64,000 bases of DNA from Primorskyibacter marinus (GTDB lineage Bacteria > Pseudomonadota > Alphaproteobacteria > Rhodobacterales > Rhodobacteraceae). Position 1 is the stretch's first letter. The number at the start of each line of letters is the position of its first letter. The translations under genes and the position numbers were made by a program. The stretch lies in assembly GCF_003313245.1 (NCBI RefSeq), contig NZ_QJSD01000004.1, positions 1 to 64,000 of the forward strand, given 5' to 3'. This document shows, in pieces, positions 34,904 through 43,162 of the stretch. The notes under the pieces were generated by a model. That model was not told the DNA's origin and searched no databases. It was given only the letters and a program-made list of their open reading frames with translations.

Positions 34904-36040
34904 CTATTCAGTGTTTTGTGGTTCCTGGGTTTGAGCAGGTTCCTGGGCCGGCATCGTCTGCGGCGCTTGCGCTTGAAGGGATAACAGCCATCGTGCCATC
35001 TCGACATCGCCGCGTGCGCCAAAAAGCGCAATTACATCAGTCAAGTTACCATGATTTTGCGCCATTCCTTCAATCAGAGCAACACAAGATGCAGGAAATG
35101 GCTCATATGTCCGGTTTCCACTGCGTTTTCGTTCGCCAATTTGCGCGGCGCGGAATTCGTTCTTGTTGCCCAGGACAAAGCGCAAATAGTCGAAAGAGGG
35201 CGTCATTTGCGGCGCTAGAAAAGTGATATAGCGGCACAACGCATCATCGCGCGCGCTGGATTCAACCTGTGCGCCGCTCCAGGGGTTGCCCAAAGCAACC
35301 GCCAATGCATCCATGAAATTGAATTGCGGAATGGACAGGTAATTATGCGGCATTTGTGGCGGACGTCTGGCGGCACCATTGCGAACCGGCTGAATGCGCA
35401 TCGTGGTGTTGCGTTCGCGGTGTGCGGCAAGGGTGGCCGGATCATACAACTCATCGCCAAAAATCATGCCTTTCTGGCTGAGTGTCTGGATGTCGGAAAT
35501 GGAATATTGCGCGCCCAATCGGTCGATGACGTCATATGTGGCAGGCGGTCTGCCAGGGTATAGTTTGTTAAGGTCAAGCCCGAGATCGGCAAAAACCGCA
35601 ATCACATTCGCCGGTGCGCCGGTGACAAGGTCGTGCAGCAACACGCAGGCCTGGGTATCGTTGCCGTATTGTCCGCACGTCACCTCCTGGTTCATATCAA
35701 ACGGTTTGAGCGCTTGCAGATAGCCGTGCAATGTGGTGATGGCCTGCGTTTTGGAGGTCAACTGCTGCCAATAGGCGGCATGGGTGATGTTGTAGAAGAT
35801 TGCACCCGTATCCAGCCGCTCTGGAGTGACCAGACCGTTTTGCAGATAGAAATTTGCATTCTCGTAATCTGCACGGGTCAAAAAATCGACAAAGGCGCGT
35901 TCGGTCGACTCGTCATTCGCGGCACCTTGCGAGGGCAGGACAGATGCGACCCCCCATGCCAGAACGCAGCAGCTTCGCTTGAGTACGGTGTAAAAATCAC
36001 CCCAAATTTTGTAATCCAATGCCATCGAAAACCTTGTCAT
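34904..36040 (-). CDS. Uncharacterised exported protein, ankyrin-like C-terminus
   Basis: 378 residues, no family recognised. An N-terminal hydrophobic stretch (CCVLAWGVASVLPSQGAAN) preceded by a basic residue suggests export; ATG at 36025 (MALDYKIWG) would give a more normal signal peptide. The body is helical with paired cysteines (VTCGQYGNDTQACVLL), and the end (GNLTDVIALFGARGDVEMARWLLSL) resembles an ankyrin-like helical pair. The last 20 residues are rich in Pro, Gln and Thr. It is followed on the same strand by the peptidoglycan-binding gene and is divergent from the gene at 36121. Confidence 0.65.
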   Translation of the reverse strand: MTRFSMALDYKIWGDFYTVLKRSCCVLAWGVASVLPSQGAANDESTERAFVDFLTRADYENANFYLQNGLVTPERLDTGAIFYNITHAAYWQQLTSKTQAITTLHGYLQALKPFDMNQEVTCGQYGNDTQACVLLHDLVTGAPANVIAVFADLGLDLNKLYPGRPPATYDVIDRLGAQYSISDIQTLSQKGMIFGDELYDPATLAAHRERNTTMRIQPVRNGAARRPPQMPHNYLSIPQFNFMDALAVALGNPWSGAQVESSARDDALCRYITFLAPQMTPSFDYLRFVLGNKNEFRAAQIGERKRSGNRTYEPFPASCVALIEGMAQNHGNLTDVIALFGARGDVEMARWLLSLQAQAPQTMPAQEPAQTQEPQNTE

Positions 36041-36120
36041 GAATCGAGAAGTCTTGATTTATTATCCCAACTCTAGCACCAAATTCCTTCATGGATAGTA
36101 GAATCGAAAGGATGGTCGGG

Positions 36121-36792
36121 ATGGTAAAGTGCCTTGGTTTGCGTCTGTCTTCGACCGTTCGGCATGCTGGCACCTGCGGGATTATCGCGCTGGCAGTTGG
36201 GCTGGGAAACGGTGCCGCCGCTCAGACATCGCAAAATGCGACGCAAAGCTTTGAAGAGTTTCAGGCAAGTGTTACCGCAGGTGCGCAGCGCATCGCCAAG
36301 TATCAGGAAGTGCTGCAAAATCCAGACGCTCGCATCCAGTACGAAGCTGTGCGCCTGCTGTTGAAATCCGGCGATCCGGCGCTGGTGCGGATCGCCAAGG
36401 AGCACGCGCTTTTCTCGACCAACCCGGTACTGCGCAACTCTGCCATCCTCGCGATTTTCGAGGCCGGTGGAAATCTGCGGATCGAGGTTACGGCGACGGA
36501 CGAGTCCTCTGCCAAGGTTCTTAAATGGGTGTCGGATGCCGGGGGCACGCATGACGGCAAGAAAGGCAATCATATCTTCAATATCGGGGCAAAGGCCGAA
36601 AACTGCTGGATGTCCGGCAAAGAGCGCTATGCGATTTGCGAGTTGACCGTGTCCGGCACCAGTGTGCAGTTCAAGTCGAACCGTGGACAAGGATCCCAGG
36701 CGTCCTTGGCGTTGGGGCCTGACGGTGTGCTGCGCGGTGTCATCTTTGCCGAGGGCGGAAAAGCGAACGCGGCCATCGACCTCAAGGAATAG
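36121..36792 (+). CDS. Uncharacterised exported protein
   Basis: About 223 residues, no family recognised. A signal peptide (ending GNGAAA, then QTSQNATQSFEEFQ) leads into a helical HEAT-like segment (ARIQYEAVRLLLKSGDPALV, then NPVLRNSAILAIFEAGG) and a beta-rich C-terminal half. The C-terminal half has two cysteines (ENCWMSG, AICELTV) and ends in a glycine-rich strand. The start at 36121 was preferred because GAAAGG lies about 10 bp upstream; ATG 36091 also opens the frame. It is convergent with the trypsin-like gene: the stops are adjacent (36792/36793). Confidence 0.62.
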   Translation: MVKCLGLRLSSTVRHAGTCGIIALAVGLGNGAAAQTSQNATQSFEEFQASVTAGAQRIAKYQEVLQNPDARIQYEAVRLLLKSGDPALVRIAKEHALFSTNPVLRNSAILAIFEAGGNLRIEVTATDESSAKVLKWVSDAGGTHDGKKGNHIFNIGAKAENCWMSGKERYAICELTVSGTSVQFKSNRGQGSQASLALGPDGVLRGVIFAEGGKANAAIDLKE

Positions 36793-37875
36793 TCATTCCA
36801 CCGTCAACCCGTCGATCCGCAGTGCTTGCCGGTCGGCGAACCACATCGACTGGATGGTTACGCGTACACGGCGGGCGAAGATGCCGCCGGTCTGATAGGC
36901 GAAGACGCCGTTGGGCGGCATGTCCCGCTGTCCCAGACTACGCCAGAACGGTCGGCCCGGCGCGCCTGCATCAACCTCGAACAAAACGGTTTTGGGCGGA
37001 CTTTGATCGGGTGCCGCGCCAGGATCGCTTCGCAGGTTTATCGCCGCTAACGGGACCGGAGATGCAGGGTCCAGCGTGATTTCGATCTGCACCGGCTCGT
37101 CGCTCCACGGTGACACAAAAGCCTGCGACAAAAGCCCCGGCTCAAGGCTCGCAGCGCCGGTGCCGCCCGCCGCGCCGGTCCATCCGGTGACGCGGAACCC
37201 TTGTGCGCCATCGGTCCCATCCGGCGGCGGTAGGTCGTCGGGATGCCGGGCGGCCAAGCCGCCGCCAAGCTGCGGGCCAACCCGGCGCAAGATTTCGTCC
37301 ATGCGGAAAAACCGCGCCTCGCGCCCGCTGATTGCCGCCTGGGCGATGCCCACGACACGTCCGTCAACCTCCAGCACCGAGCCGCTATTGCCTTGATAGA
37401 TCTGTCCATCCGCCAGGTTGTCTGTCGTGCGGACAATGACCATTTCGGGCGTCACCGCAAAAATCTGTGCATCGGCCCGGTCCTGAATACCTTCGGGGCT
37501 AAGCCGCACAATCTCTCCCCGTGTGCGGGTTTCCAGCAGGCTGCGCAGGTCGCGGTCAAAACTGTCCCATTGGTCGTGACAATAGGCGGTGACGCCGCCC
37601 TCGACATAAGCGATGGCAATGTCATTGGCCGTGTCGCGCAGAAACGCCGTGCCGGACCCGACAACCCTTTGCAGCGGCAATTCCAGTGAGAAGCGGTCAT
37701 TTACAGCGACATGTGATGGCAGGACCGCAAAGCAGTTGCCCCGGTGCTGAAACAGCATGGCGTGACCGACATCGCGGTCCACCAAAGCCAGTTGTGTGGC
37801 CAATGCAGGGGCCGCAACCATCAGCGTCGTCGAAAAGATCATCAATTTACGCATCAAAGAGCTTGCCAGAAACAT
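36793..37875 (-). CDS. Exported trypsin-like serine protease-like protein
   Basis: About 360 residues with a signal peptide (ending APALA). Residues of a chymotrypsin-type triad can be placed: His55 in AVLPSHV, Asp85 in ANDIAIAYV and Ser164 in YQGNSGSVLEV, where GNSGS replaces the usual GDSGG. A following VVGIAQAAI strand is as expected for the S1 fold. The C-terminal 150 residues form an unrecognised beta-rich domain (EPVQIEITLDPASPVPLAAI, then RRVRVTIQSMWF). It may be an active protease or a degenerate one. The start at 37875 is tentative; open frame extends to 37965. It is divergent from the gene at 37935. Confidence 0.65.
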   Translation of the reverse strand: MFLASSLMRKLMIFSTTLMVAAPALATQLALVDRDVGHAMLFQHRGNCFAVLPSHVAVNDRFSLELPLQRVVGSGTAFLRDTANDIAIAYVEGGVTAYCHDQWDSFDRDLRSLLETRTRGEIVRLSPEGIQDRADAQIFAVTPEMVIVRTTDNLADGQIYQGNSGSVLEVDGRVVGIAQAAISGREARFFRMDEILRRVGPQLGGGLAARHPDDLPPPDGTDGAQGFRVTGWTGAAGGTGAASLEPGLLSQAFVSPWSDEPVQIEITLDPASPVPLAAINLRSDPGAAPDQSPPKTVLFEVDAGAPGRPFWRSLGQRDMPPNGVFAYQTGGIFARRVRVTIQSMWFADRQALRIDGLTVE

Positions 37876-37934
37876 CTCATCCCCGTCACTATTGCTTTGG
37901 GGAAAGACTACACGATCCGGGGGGCGTGCCAAGA

Positions 37935-38702
37935 ATGTCATCGATCCAAAGCAGTTTGATCTCAATCGTGACGGTTGCGGCCATCATGGTTCCGGCCGTT
38001 CAGGCGTGGGCCGACCCAGCCCTCCGGCTGCGCGGCGAGCGGGTGCATGAGGAATTGCGCAGCGACGCGCTGATCTCTGGCAACTGGCTGGTCGGCGCGC
38101 ATACCGCAGCGCCGCGGAATGTCGAAGGACCAAGACTTTACAGCTATATCCCCGGTGGCGCGGACTGGCAGGGGCAGACGCTTTGCGCACGGGCGACAGA
38201 CAAGCAGGGCCGGTATTCGGCACTGTTCGAGTATCATGTTCCAATGACGTGGGACGGCGGACTGGTCGATCTTGAATACGAAACCGAGTACAAGGCATTT
38301 GTCAGCGCCAGCGATGAAAGCAACAACGGGATTGCGCTGCACAGAGGCGATTGCCGGTTGGTGACGGACGATTTTCTGCCCGTGTTGTGGAATGCGGCTG
38401 AAACGCCCCAAACTGATGCCGACGGTCGCATGACGCTGATCCTGAACCTGAATGCAGGGCGCGCGGACAGTTTGATCCCGCAGGCAGTGCTGTCGCCGCT
38501 CGACGGCGCGGCGGGGGACGACATGCCCATCCGGTGTGATCCGACATCCGAGGCCGGCGTCGGTTTCAATTACCAGTGCCGTGTTCAGGTGCCCGCCGAT
38601 CAGGCCGGGGTGCTGACGGTCGGGATCACCCGCCTTCGCTATGGCAAGGCGTCGCCGCCAAGGATGGCAAACATCCACCTTTATACGCCAGAAATCCCCT
38701 GA
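37935..38702 (+). CDS. Uncharacterised exported protein
   Basis: 255 residues, no family recognised. It has a signal peptide (ending VQAWA) and a beta-rich body with four cysteines (TLCARATD, GDCRLV, IRCDPTS, YQCRVQV) that could form two disulfides. It starts 59 bp from the divergent trypsin-like gene and stops 10 bp before the membrane protein gene downstream, so the two plus-strand genes probably form an operon. The ATG at 37935 is chosen for the signal peptide. Confidence 0.65.
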   Translation: MSSIQSSLISIVTVAAIMVPAVQAWADPALRLRGERVHEELRSDALISGNWLVGAHTAAPRNVEGPRLYSYIPGGADWQGQTLCARATDKQGRYSALFEYHVPMTWDGGLVDLEYETEYKAFVSASDESNNGIALHRGDCRLVTDDFLPVLWNAAETPQTDADGRMTLILNLNAGRADSLIPQAVLSPLDGAAGDDMPIRCDPTSEAGVGFNYQCRVQVPADQAGVLTVGITRLRYGKASPPRMANIHLYTPEIP

Positions 38703-38712
38703 CGTGCCCAAC

Positions 38713-39705
38713 ATGGACGAAACCCGCCCGGTTGACAGAGACACAAAAATCCCGGCCAGCCCGTTCCTTGGTCTGTTGCGTGTGACCAGAGGCCTGTCGC
38801 TGCTGCGGACCCAAGGTGCGGGGGTGCTGCCGTGGTTGTTGGTCGGCATGCTCGCGCTGGTCATTGCCTATTATGTCTGGCCGCGCCCCAAATCATTTTT
38901 TCTGGACCTGACAACAGACTACCTTCGCATCGAAACCGATTCAGATACGCAAATCGTTTGGGAATTACCCAGCCTGCGGATCTGCCTGCCACGGCACGCG
39001 ATCACGTCCGAACAGGAATTGGGCGACGTCGTCGACGCTTCGATTGCGAGCTGCAACGGGCTGGCCTATCTCGAACTCCAGCGGGATTTTGTCGAACTGG
39101 ACTGGCCGCCGGGGCTGAATCTGGAACTGCGTTCCGGTGAAAATCGCGCTGTCGATGTCGTGGTGCGGTTCGATGAGGATGATGAAGATCTGACCCCGGT
39201 TATGATCGGCGATGTCGAGATTGTCAGCGAAACGCTGCTCAGGATCCCTGCAAGCACGTTCAGCGAGTTTGGCGGACTTGGTTTGACGGGGCAGTTGGTG
39301 GTCGGGCAGAAAGCTGACAACGGCACGGTCAAACTTTTGCGGGCTGGCAAATTCGAGACGCGTGAAAAGTTCTGGTTGCGCAATGACGCGCGTCTGGTGG
39401 ATAGCGGTGCGCTTTCTCTGGGGGACGTGGTGTCGGTCGAACGCATGAACCCCGACGCGCCGCTTTCCGCATATGCATTCCTGACGCTCGACGCGAAAGG
39501 CGAGGGTATGCGTCTGATCGTCTCCACCGAAGAAGCCTTCAGCCGTTTGCGGCTGGACCGGGCGCGAGCGAAAGCGACCTTTCTGGAACCAAGCTGGGCG
39601 CAGAGGCTGGCGCGCGATCCGCTGGCAATCGGTTTTGCATCATTGCTTAGCCTGTTCGGGGCGACGCTCGCGGTTATGAATGCACTTCTCAGGAAGAGGC
39701 CATGA
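38713..39705 (+). CDS. Uncharacterised membrane protein with large periplasmic domain
   Basis: 330 residues, no family recognised. One transmembrane helix at about 37-56 (GVLPWLLVGMLALVIAYYVW) and another near the C-terminus (AIGFASLLSLFGATLAVMNA) bracket a beta-rich domain of about 240 residues that is probably periplasmic. Three cysteines and acidic stretches (FDEDDEDLTPVM) are visible. It follows the exported gene by 10 bp. GTG at 38704 is an alternative start. It ends convergently with the Lrp-type gene; no clear terminator was seen between them. Confidence 0.65.
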   Translation: MDETRPVDRDTKIPASPFLGLLRVTRGLSLLRTQGAGVLPWLLVGMLALVIAYYVWPRPKSFFLDLTTDYLRIETDSDTQIVWELPSLRICLPRHAITSEQELGDVVDASIASCNGLAYLELQRDFVELDWPPGLNLELRSGENRAVDVVVRFDEDDEDLTPVMIGDVEIVSETLLRIPASTFSEFGGLGLTGQLVVGQKADNGTVKLLRAGKFETREKFWLRNDARLVDSGALSLGDVVSVERMNPDAPLSAYAFLTLDAKGEGMRLIVSTEEAFSRLRLDRARAKATFLEPSWAQRLARDPLAIGFASLLSLFGATLAVMNALLRKRP

Positions 39706-39753
39706 TTTCAGCATACTACGAGCGAATTTTAAGGCTGGCAGCGGTGCGTTTCG

Positions 39754-40218
39754 TCACGTTAACGGTATCGGCCGCTGTTCGGCTATGGCTTCCATCGCAA
39801 AATACGAGGTGACGGTCTCAAGCTCGATCTGTTCGATCAGGCGCTTGTAGACCTCGTCAAAACTGGTCATGTCGCGCGTCACGATTTTCAGAAGGTAATC
39901 GTATTCGCCCCCGATCCGAAAAAAGTCGATCACTTCGGGGATGGTGGTGACCTGTTGGCGAAACTCTTTCAGCCAACTTGCGGAATGGTGGCGTGTCTTG
40001 ACCATGACGAACACCACCAGCCCCATGCCAAGCTGTTTGCGGTCCAGCACGACAGTGCGGTTTTGCAGGATGCCGGACGCCTCCAGCGTCTTGAGCCTGC
40101 GCCAGCACGCGTTTTGGGACAATCCGATACGGTCGCTCAGCGCACGCTGGGACTGTGCGGAATCACGTTGCAGTTCTTGCAGGATGAGGCGATCAATATG
40201 ATCCAGTTTTTGCGTCAT
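39754..40218 (-). CDS. Lrp/AsnC-family transcriptional regulator
   Basis: A 154-residue Lrp-type regulator. The N-terminal helix-turn-helix is DRLILQELQRDSAQSQRALS then QNACWRRLKTLE; the C-terminal RAM (amino-acid-sensing) domain contains IPEVIDFFRIGGEYDYLLKI. Lrp proteins sense amino acids and usually control their own gene and a divergent one. It is divergent from the class V aminotransferase, and a nearly perfect 16-bp dyad lies 16 bp upstream of its start. The start at 40218 matches the usual N-terminus; open frame continues to 40311. Confidence 0.9.
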   Translation of the reverse strand: MTQKLDHIDRLILQELQRDSAQSQRALSDRIGLSQNACWRRLKTLEASGILQNRTVVLDRKQLGMGLVVFVMVKTRHHSASWLKEFRQQVTTIPEVIDFFRIGGEYDYLLKIVTRDMTSFDEVYKRLIEQIELETVTSYFAMEAIAEQRPIPLT

Positions 40219-40233
40219 TCTTCGTTCATATGA

Positions 40234-40249
40234 TAGAATAATTGTTCTA
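40234..40249. promoter_or_regulatory. Dyad between the Lrp-type gene and the aminotransferase
   Basis: TAGAATAATTGTTCTA is symmetric at 14 of 16 positions, AT-rich, and lies 16 bp from the regulator start and 80 bp from the aminotransferase start. Lrp/AsnC sites are typically 15-16-bp AT-rich dyads in divergent promoters. Confidence 0.55.
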
Positions 40250-40328
40250 GCAAGGTGAATATCAGTAACAAAATCTGCGGGTAAGGTGTCATATTTGATC
40301 GGTCTTTCCAACCAATGACGGAGCCGGA

Positions 40329-41789
40329 ATGTCCCCTCTTGATGAGTTCAGAAAATCGCTAGCAGGCCCGGATCTTGTGCGCCGCATTCAAGCGGGGCTG
40401 ATCGGTGATGGCATCACGATCGACGGACCGTTCGGCCCCCGCCCGTTGCTTTATGCCGATTATGTCGCCTCGGGCCGGGCGCTGGCGCAGGTCGAGGATT
40501 TCATACGCGACCGGGTGCTGCCCTATTACGCCAACAGCCATACACAAGCCTCCTATTGCGGTGCCTTCACGACACGGCTGCGCGAATCCGCGCGCGCCGA
40601 AATTGCCCGTCTGACCGGTGCGGGCGAAGGCACAAGCGTGGTGTTCACCGGATCCGGCTCGACCGCCGGGATCAACCGGATTGCCGGGCTGTTGGACATT
40701 GGCGGGATCACCGCGCGCGGCGGTCGGGCCGTGTTGATCGTTGGTCCTTACGAACATCACTCCAACCTGCTGCCATGGCGTGAAAGCGGTGCCGAGGTCA
40801 TCGAGATTTCCGAGGCGTCATCAGGTGGCCCGGATATGGATGAACTGACAGCGGCGCTTGAAGCCGCGCAGGGGGCCGATCTGCTGGCCGGCTCTTTCTC
40901 GGCGGCGTCCAACGTCACCGGGATCGTGACGGATGTCGATGCGGTGACGCGATTGCTGAAATCATATGGCGCGCTGGCGCTGTGGGATTACGGATGCGCT
41001 GCGCCGTATACGCAGATGGACATGTGCGCCGGAACCGACGCCGCCAAGGATGCCATCGTCTTTTCACCGCACAAGTTTCCCGGCGGGCCGGGAGCGTCCG
41101 GCGTGATGATCCTGCGAGATGCCATCGCCCGACAGTTCCGTCCAACCTTGCCGGGGGGCGGCACGGTCAGTTTCGTCTCGCCGTGGGGGCATGCCTATTC
41201 CTCGCGGCTTAGCGACCGTGAAGAAGGTGGCACGCCCAACGTGGTCGGAGATATTCGCGTGGCGCTGGCGCTGATGGTGAAAGAAGCGCTGGGGCAAGAC
41301 TGGCTGGACGAACGACAGGCAGAATTGCGCGCGCGCGCCGTGGCATGCTGGTCGCAAAACCCGCGGATCGAGATTTTGGGGCAGCCCGACGCGACTGCAT
41401 TGCCGATTTTCAGCTTTCGGGTGCGCGACGGTGCAGATGGATACGTCCATCACCAGTTTTTCACCCGACTGCTCAGCGATCTTTACGGCGTGCAGGCGCG
41501 GGGGGGCTGTGCGTGCGCCGGGCCTTATGCGCATCGGTTGCTGGGCCTTGACCAGGCCCGGTCCGATACGATGCAGGCCGCGATCGCGCGCGGGGAAGAA
41601 CTTGAAAAGCCGGGCTGGGTACGTTTGAACCTTTCGGCGCTGCTGTCGGATGACAAGGCGGATGCGATTATTTCAGCGGTGGACAAACTTGCGCTGGACG
41701 CGCCAGACTATGCAGACCAATACCGGGCTGACCCGAGAACCGCCCGATTCACACCAGATAACTCCGTGAAAGAAACCCTCGCATCGTGA
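40329..41789 (+). CDS. PLP-dependent class V aminotransferase-fold enzyme (cysteine desulfurase-like)
   Basis: A 486-residue class V enzyme. The PLP lysine is Lys249 in FSPHKFPGGPGASG, with the upstream Asp/His region VIVGPYEHHSNLLPWRE and LALWDYGCAAPY. A cysteine-rich segment GVQARGGCACAGPYAHRLLG lies where cysteine desulfurases carry the active-site loop, but the spacing differs, so sulfur transfer is doubtful. At 486 aa it is longer than typical IscS/SufS. It begins the plus-strand series: the MFS gene GTG overlaps its stop. The substrate is unknown; the neighbouring amine/opine-like genes suggest an amino compound. Confidence 0.8.
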   Translation: MSPLDEFRKSLAGPDLVRRIQAGLIGDGITIDGPFGPRPLLYADYVASGRALAQVEDFIRDRVLPYYANSHTQASYCGAFTTRLRESARAEIARLTGAGEGTSVVFTGSGSTAGINRIAGLLDIGGITARGGRAVLIVGPYEHHSNLLPWRESGAEVIEISEASSGGPDMDELTAALEAAQGADLLAGSFSAASNVTGIVTDVDAVTRLLKSYGALALWDYGCAAPYTQMDMCAGTDAAKDAIVFSPHKFPGGPGASGVMILRDAIARQFRPTLPGGGTVSFVSPWGHAYSSRLSDREEGGTPNVVGDIRVALALMVKEALGQDWLDERQAELRARAVACWSQNPRIEILGQPDATALPIFSFRVRDGADGYVHHQFFTRLLSDLYGVQARGGCACAGPYAHRLLGLDQARSDTMQAAIARGEELEKPGWVRLNLSALLSDDKADAIISAVDKLALDAPDYADQYRADPRTARFTPDNSVKETLAS

Positions 41790-43123
41790 CCAGCCCGCTT
41801 TCCAGTCCCGCCTTCCGCCGCCTGTTCGCGGCGCAGATCTGTTCGCTTGTCGGCGTCGGGCTGCTGACCGTTGCATTGTCGCTGGCCGCGTACCGGATCG
41901 GCGGGGTTGCCGCAGGCGGCAAAGTGCTGGGCCTGCTGCTGGCGCTGAAGATGGTGGCCTATGTGCTGCTGGCACCGCTGGCCGAAACGCTGTTGGCGAA
42001 TGTCTCGCGTAAACGGGCCATGGTGGGCTTGGATCTGGGGCGGATGCTGATCCTGTTGCCGATGGTTTTTGTCACCGAAACATGGCATGTCGCCGCGCTG
42101 GCCTTTGCGTTCTTCGTGCTGGCCGCCGGGTTCACGCCATTGTTCCAATCGGTGATTCCGGACGTCTTGCCCGAAGAGGAAACCTATACCCGCGCGCTGG
42201 CCTGGTCGCGCATCGCCTATACGCTGGAAGCAGTGCTGAGCCCGGTGATTGCCGCCGCCGTCCTGAATCTGGTGACCGGCGAGGCACTGTTTGTCGCGGC
42301 CGCGCTGGCTTTTCTGGGGTCGGTCGTTGCTCTGCTGATGACAAAGTTTCCGGCGCGCGGCGAGACCGCCCGCAAGGGGCCGTTCCTCAAACGCGCGCTG
42401 CGGGGGATGTGGATCTACGGGCGCACGCCGCGTTTGCGCGGCCTTTTTCTGCTGAATTTTGCACTGTCATTGGCAATGGCCTGGGTGCTGGTCAATTCAG
42501 TCGTCTACGCTGGTGCGCGCCTGAACGATGCCGAGCGTTTCTATCCGATCCTGATGGCCTTTTACGGGGCCGGTGCCGGCCTTGGTGCCGTCTTCGTGCC
42601 CCGCCTTCTGATGCGGATCTCCGAGCGGTCCGCAATGCTTGCGGGCGCATTCGGGTTTGCTTGCGCAGGGGCGGGTTTCGCGCTGCTGCCAACGCCGCCG
42701 CTCGCCGTTATGGCGGTCGCGTGGATCGCATTTGGTGCGGCCTCTTCGCTGGTGCTGACACCCGGCGGGCTGGTCATCACCCGGTCCGCGTCGCAAACCG
42801 ACAGGGCTGCGGTCTTTGCCGCGCAATTCTCGCTTAGCCATGCCGGCTGGCTGGTCGCCTATCCGCTGGTGGGTTGGCTGGCGGGAACAGTTTCGCTGGA
42901 ATTGGCGCTGCTGATCCTGTCGGGTACCTGTGCCGTGGTCGCGATGCTGGCGATGCGCGTCTGGCCCGCACATGATCCGCTGGAGCGCCTGCACAGCCAT
43001 CCCGACCTTCCCGACGATCACCCGCATCTGCACAGCGTGCCCGCCGAGGGCGCGCAGCATCGCCATGTCCACGCCTTCCGGATTGATGAAATTCATCCGA
43101 TTTGGGCCCGGACCGCGAACTGA
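41786..43123 (+). CDS. MFS transporter with histidine-rich C-terminal tail
   Basis: A 445-residue major facilitator with about 12 predicted helices (first: LFAAQICSLVGVGLLTVALSLA). A segment after helix 2 (SRKRAMVGLDLGRMLILLP) matches the MFS loop-2 region. The C-terminal tail after about residue 390 has 10 or more histidines (LHSHPDLPDDHPHLHS, then QHRHVHAF), suggesting metal binding or metal-dependent control. It starts with GTG overlapping the aminotransferase stop and is followed by the flavin oxidoreductase 39 bp on. Whether it exports a pathway product or a metal complex cannot be told. Confidence 0.85.
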   Translation: MTSPLSSPAFRRLFAAQICSLVGVGLLTVALSLAAYRIGGVAAGGKVLGLLLALKMVAYVLLAPLAETLLANVSRKRAMVGLDLGRMLILLPMVFVTETWHVAALAFAFFVLAAGFTPLFQSVIPDVLPEEETYTRALAWSRIAYTLEAVLSPVIAAAVLNLVTGEALFVAAALAFLGSVVALLMTKFPARGETARKGPFLKRALRGMWIYGRTPRLRGLFLLNFALSLAMAWVLVNSVVYAGARLNDAERFYPILMAFYGAGAGLGAVFVPRLLMRISERSAMLAGAFGFACAGAGFALLPTPPLAVMAVAWIAFGAASSLVLTPGGLVITRSASQTDRAAVFAAQFSLSHAGWLVAYPLVGWLAGTVSLELALLILSGTCAVVAMLAMRVWPAHDPLERLHSHPDLPDDHPHLHSVPAEGAQHRHVHAFRIDEIHPIWARTAN

Positions 43124-43162
43124 TGCTGATTAGAAACACATAAATCCCGTAGGATGATTCCC

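Noticed and set aside
40329-41789. Cysteine desulfurase IscS/SufS
   Set aside because: The class V fold and PLP lysine fit, but length, cysteine context and absence of isc/suf neighbours do not.
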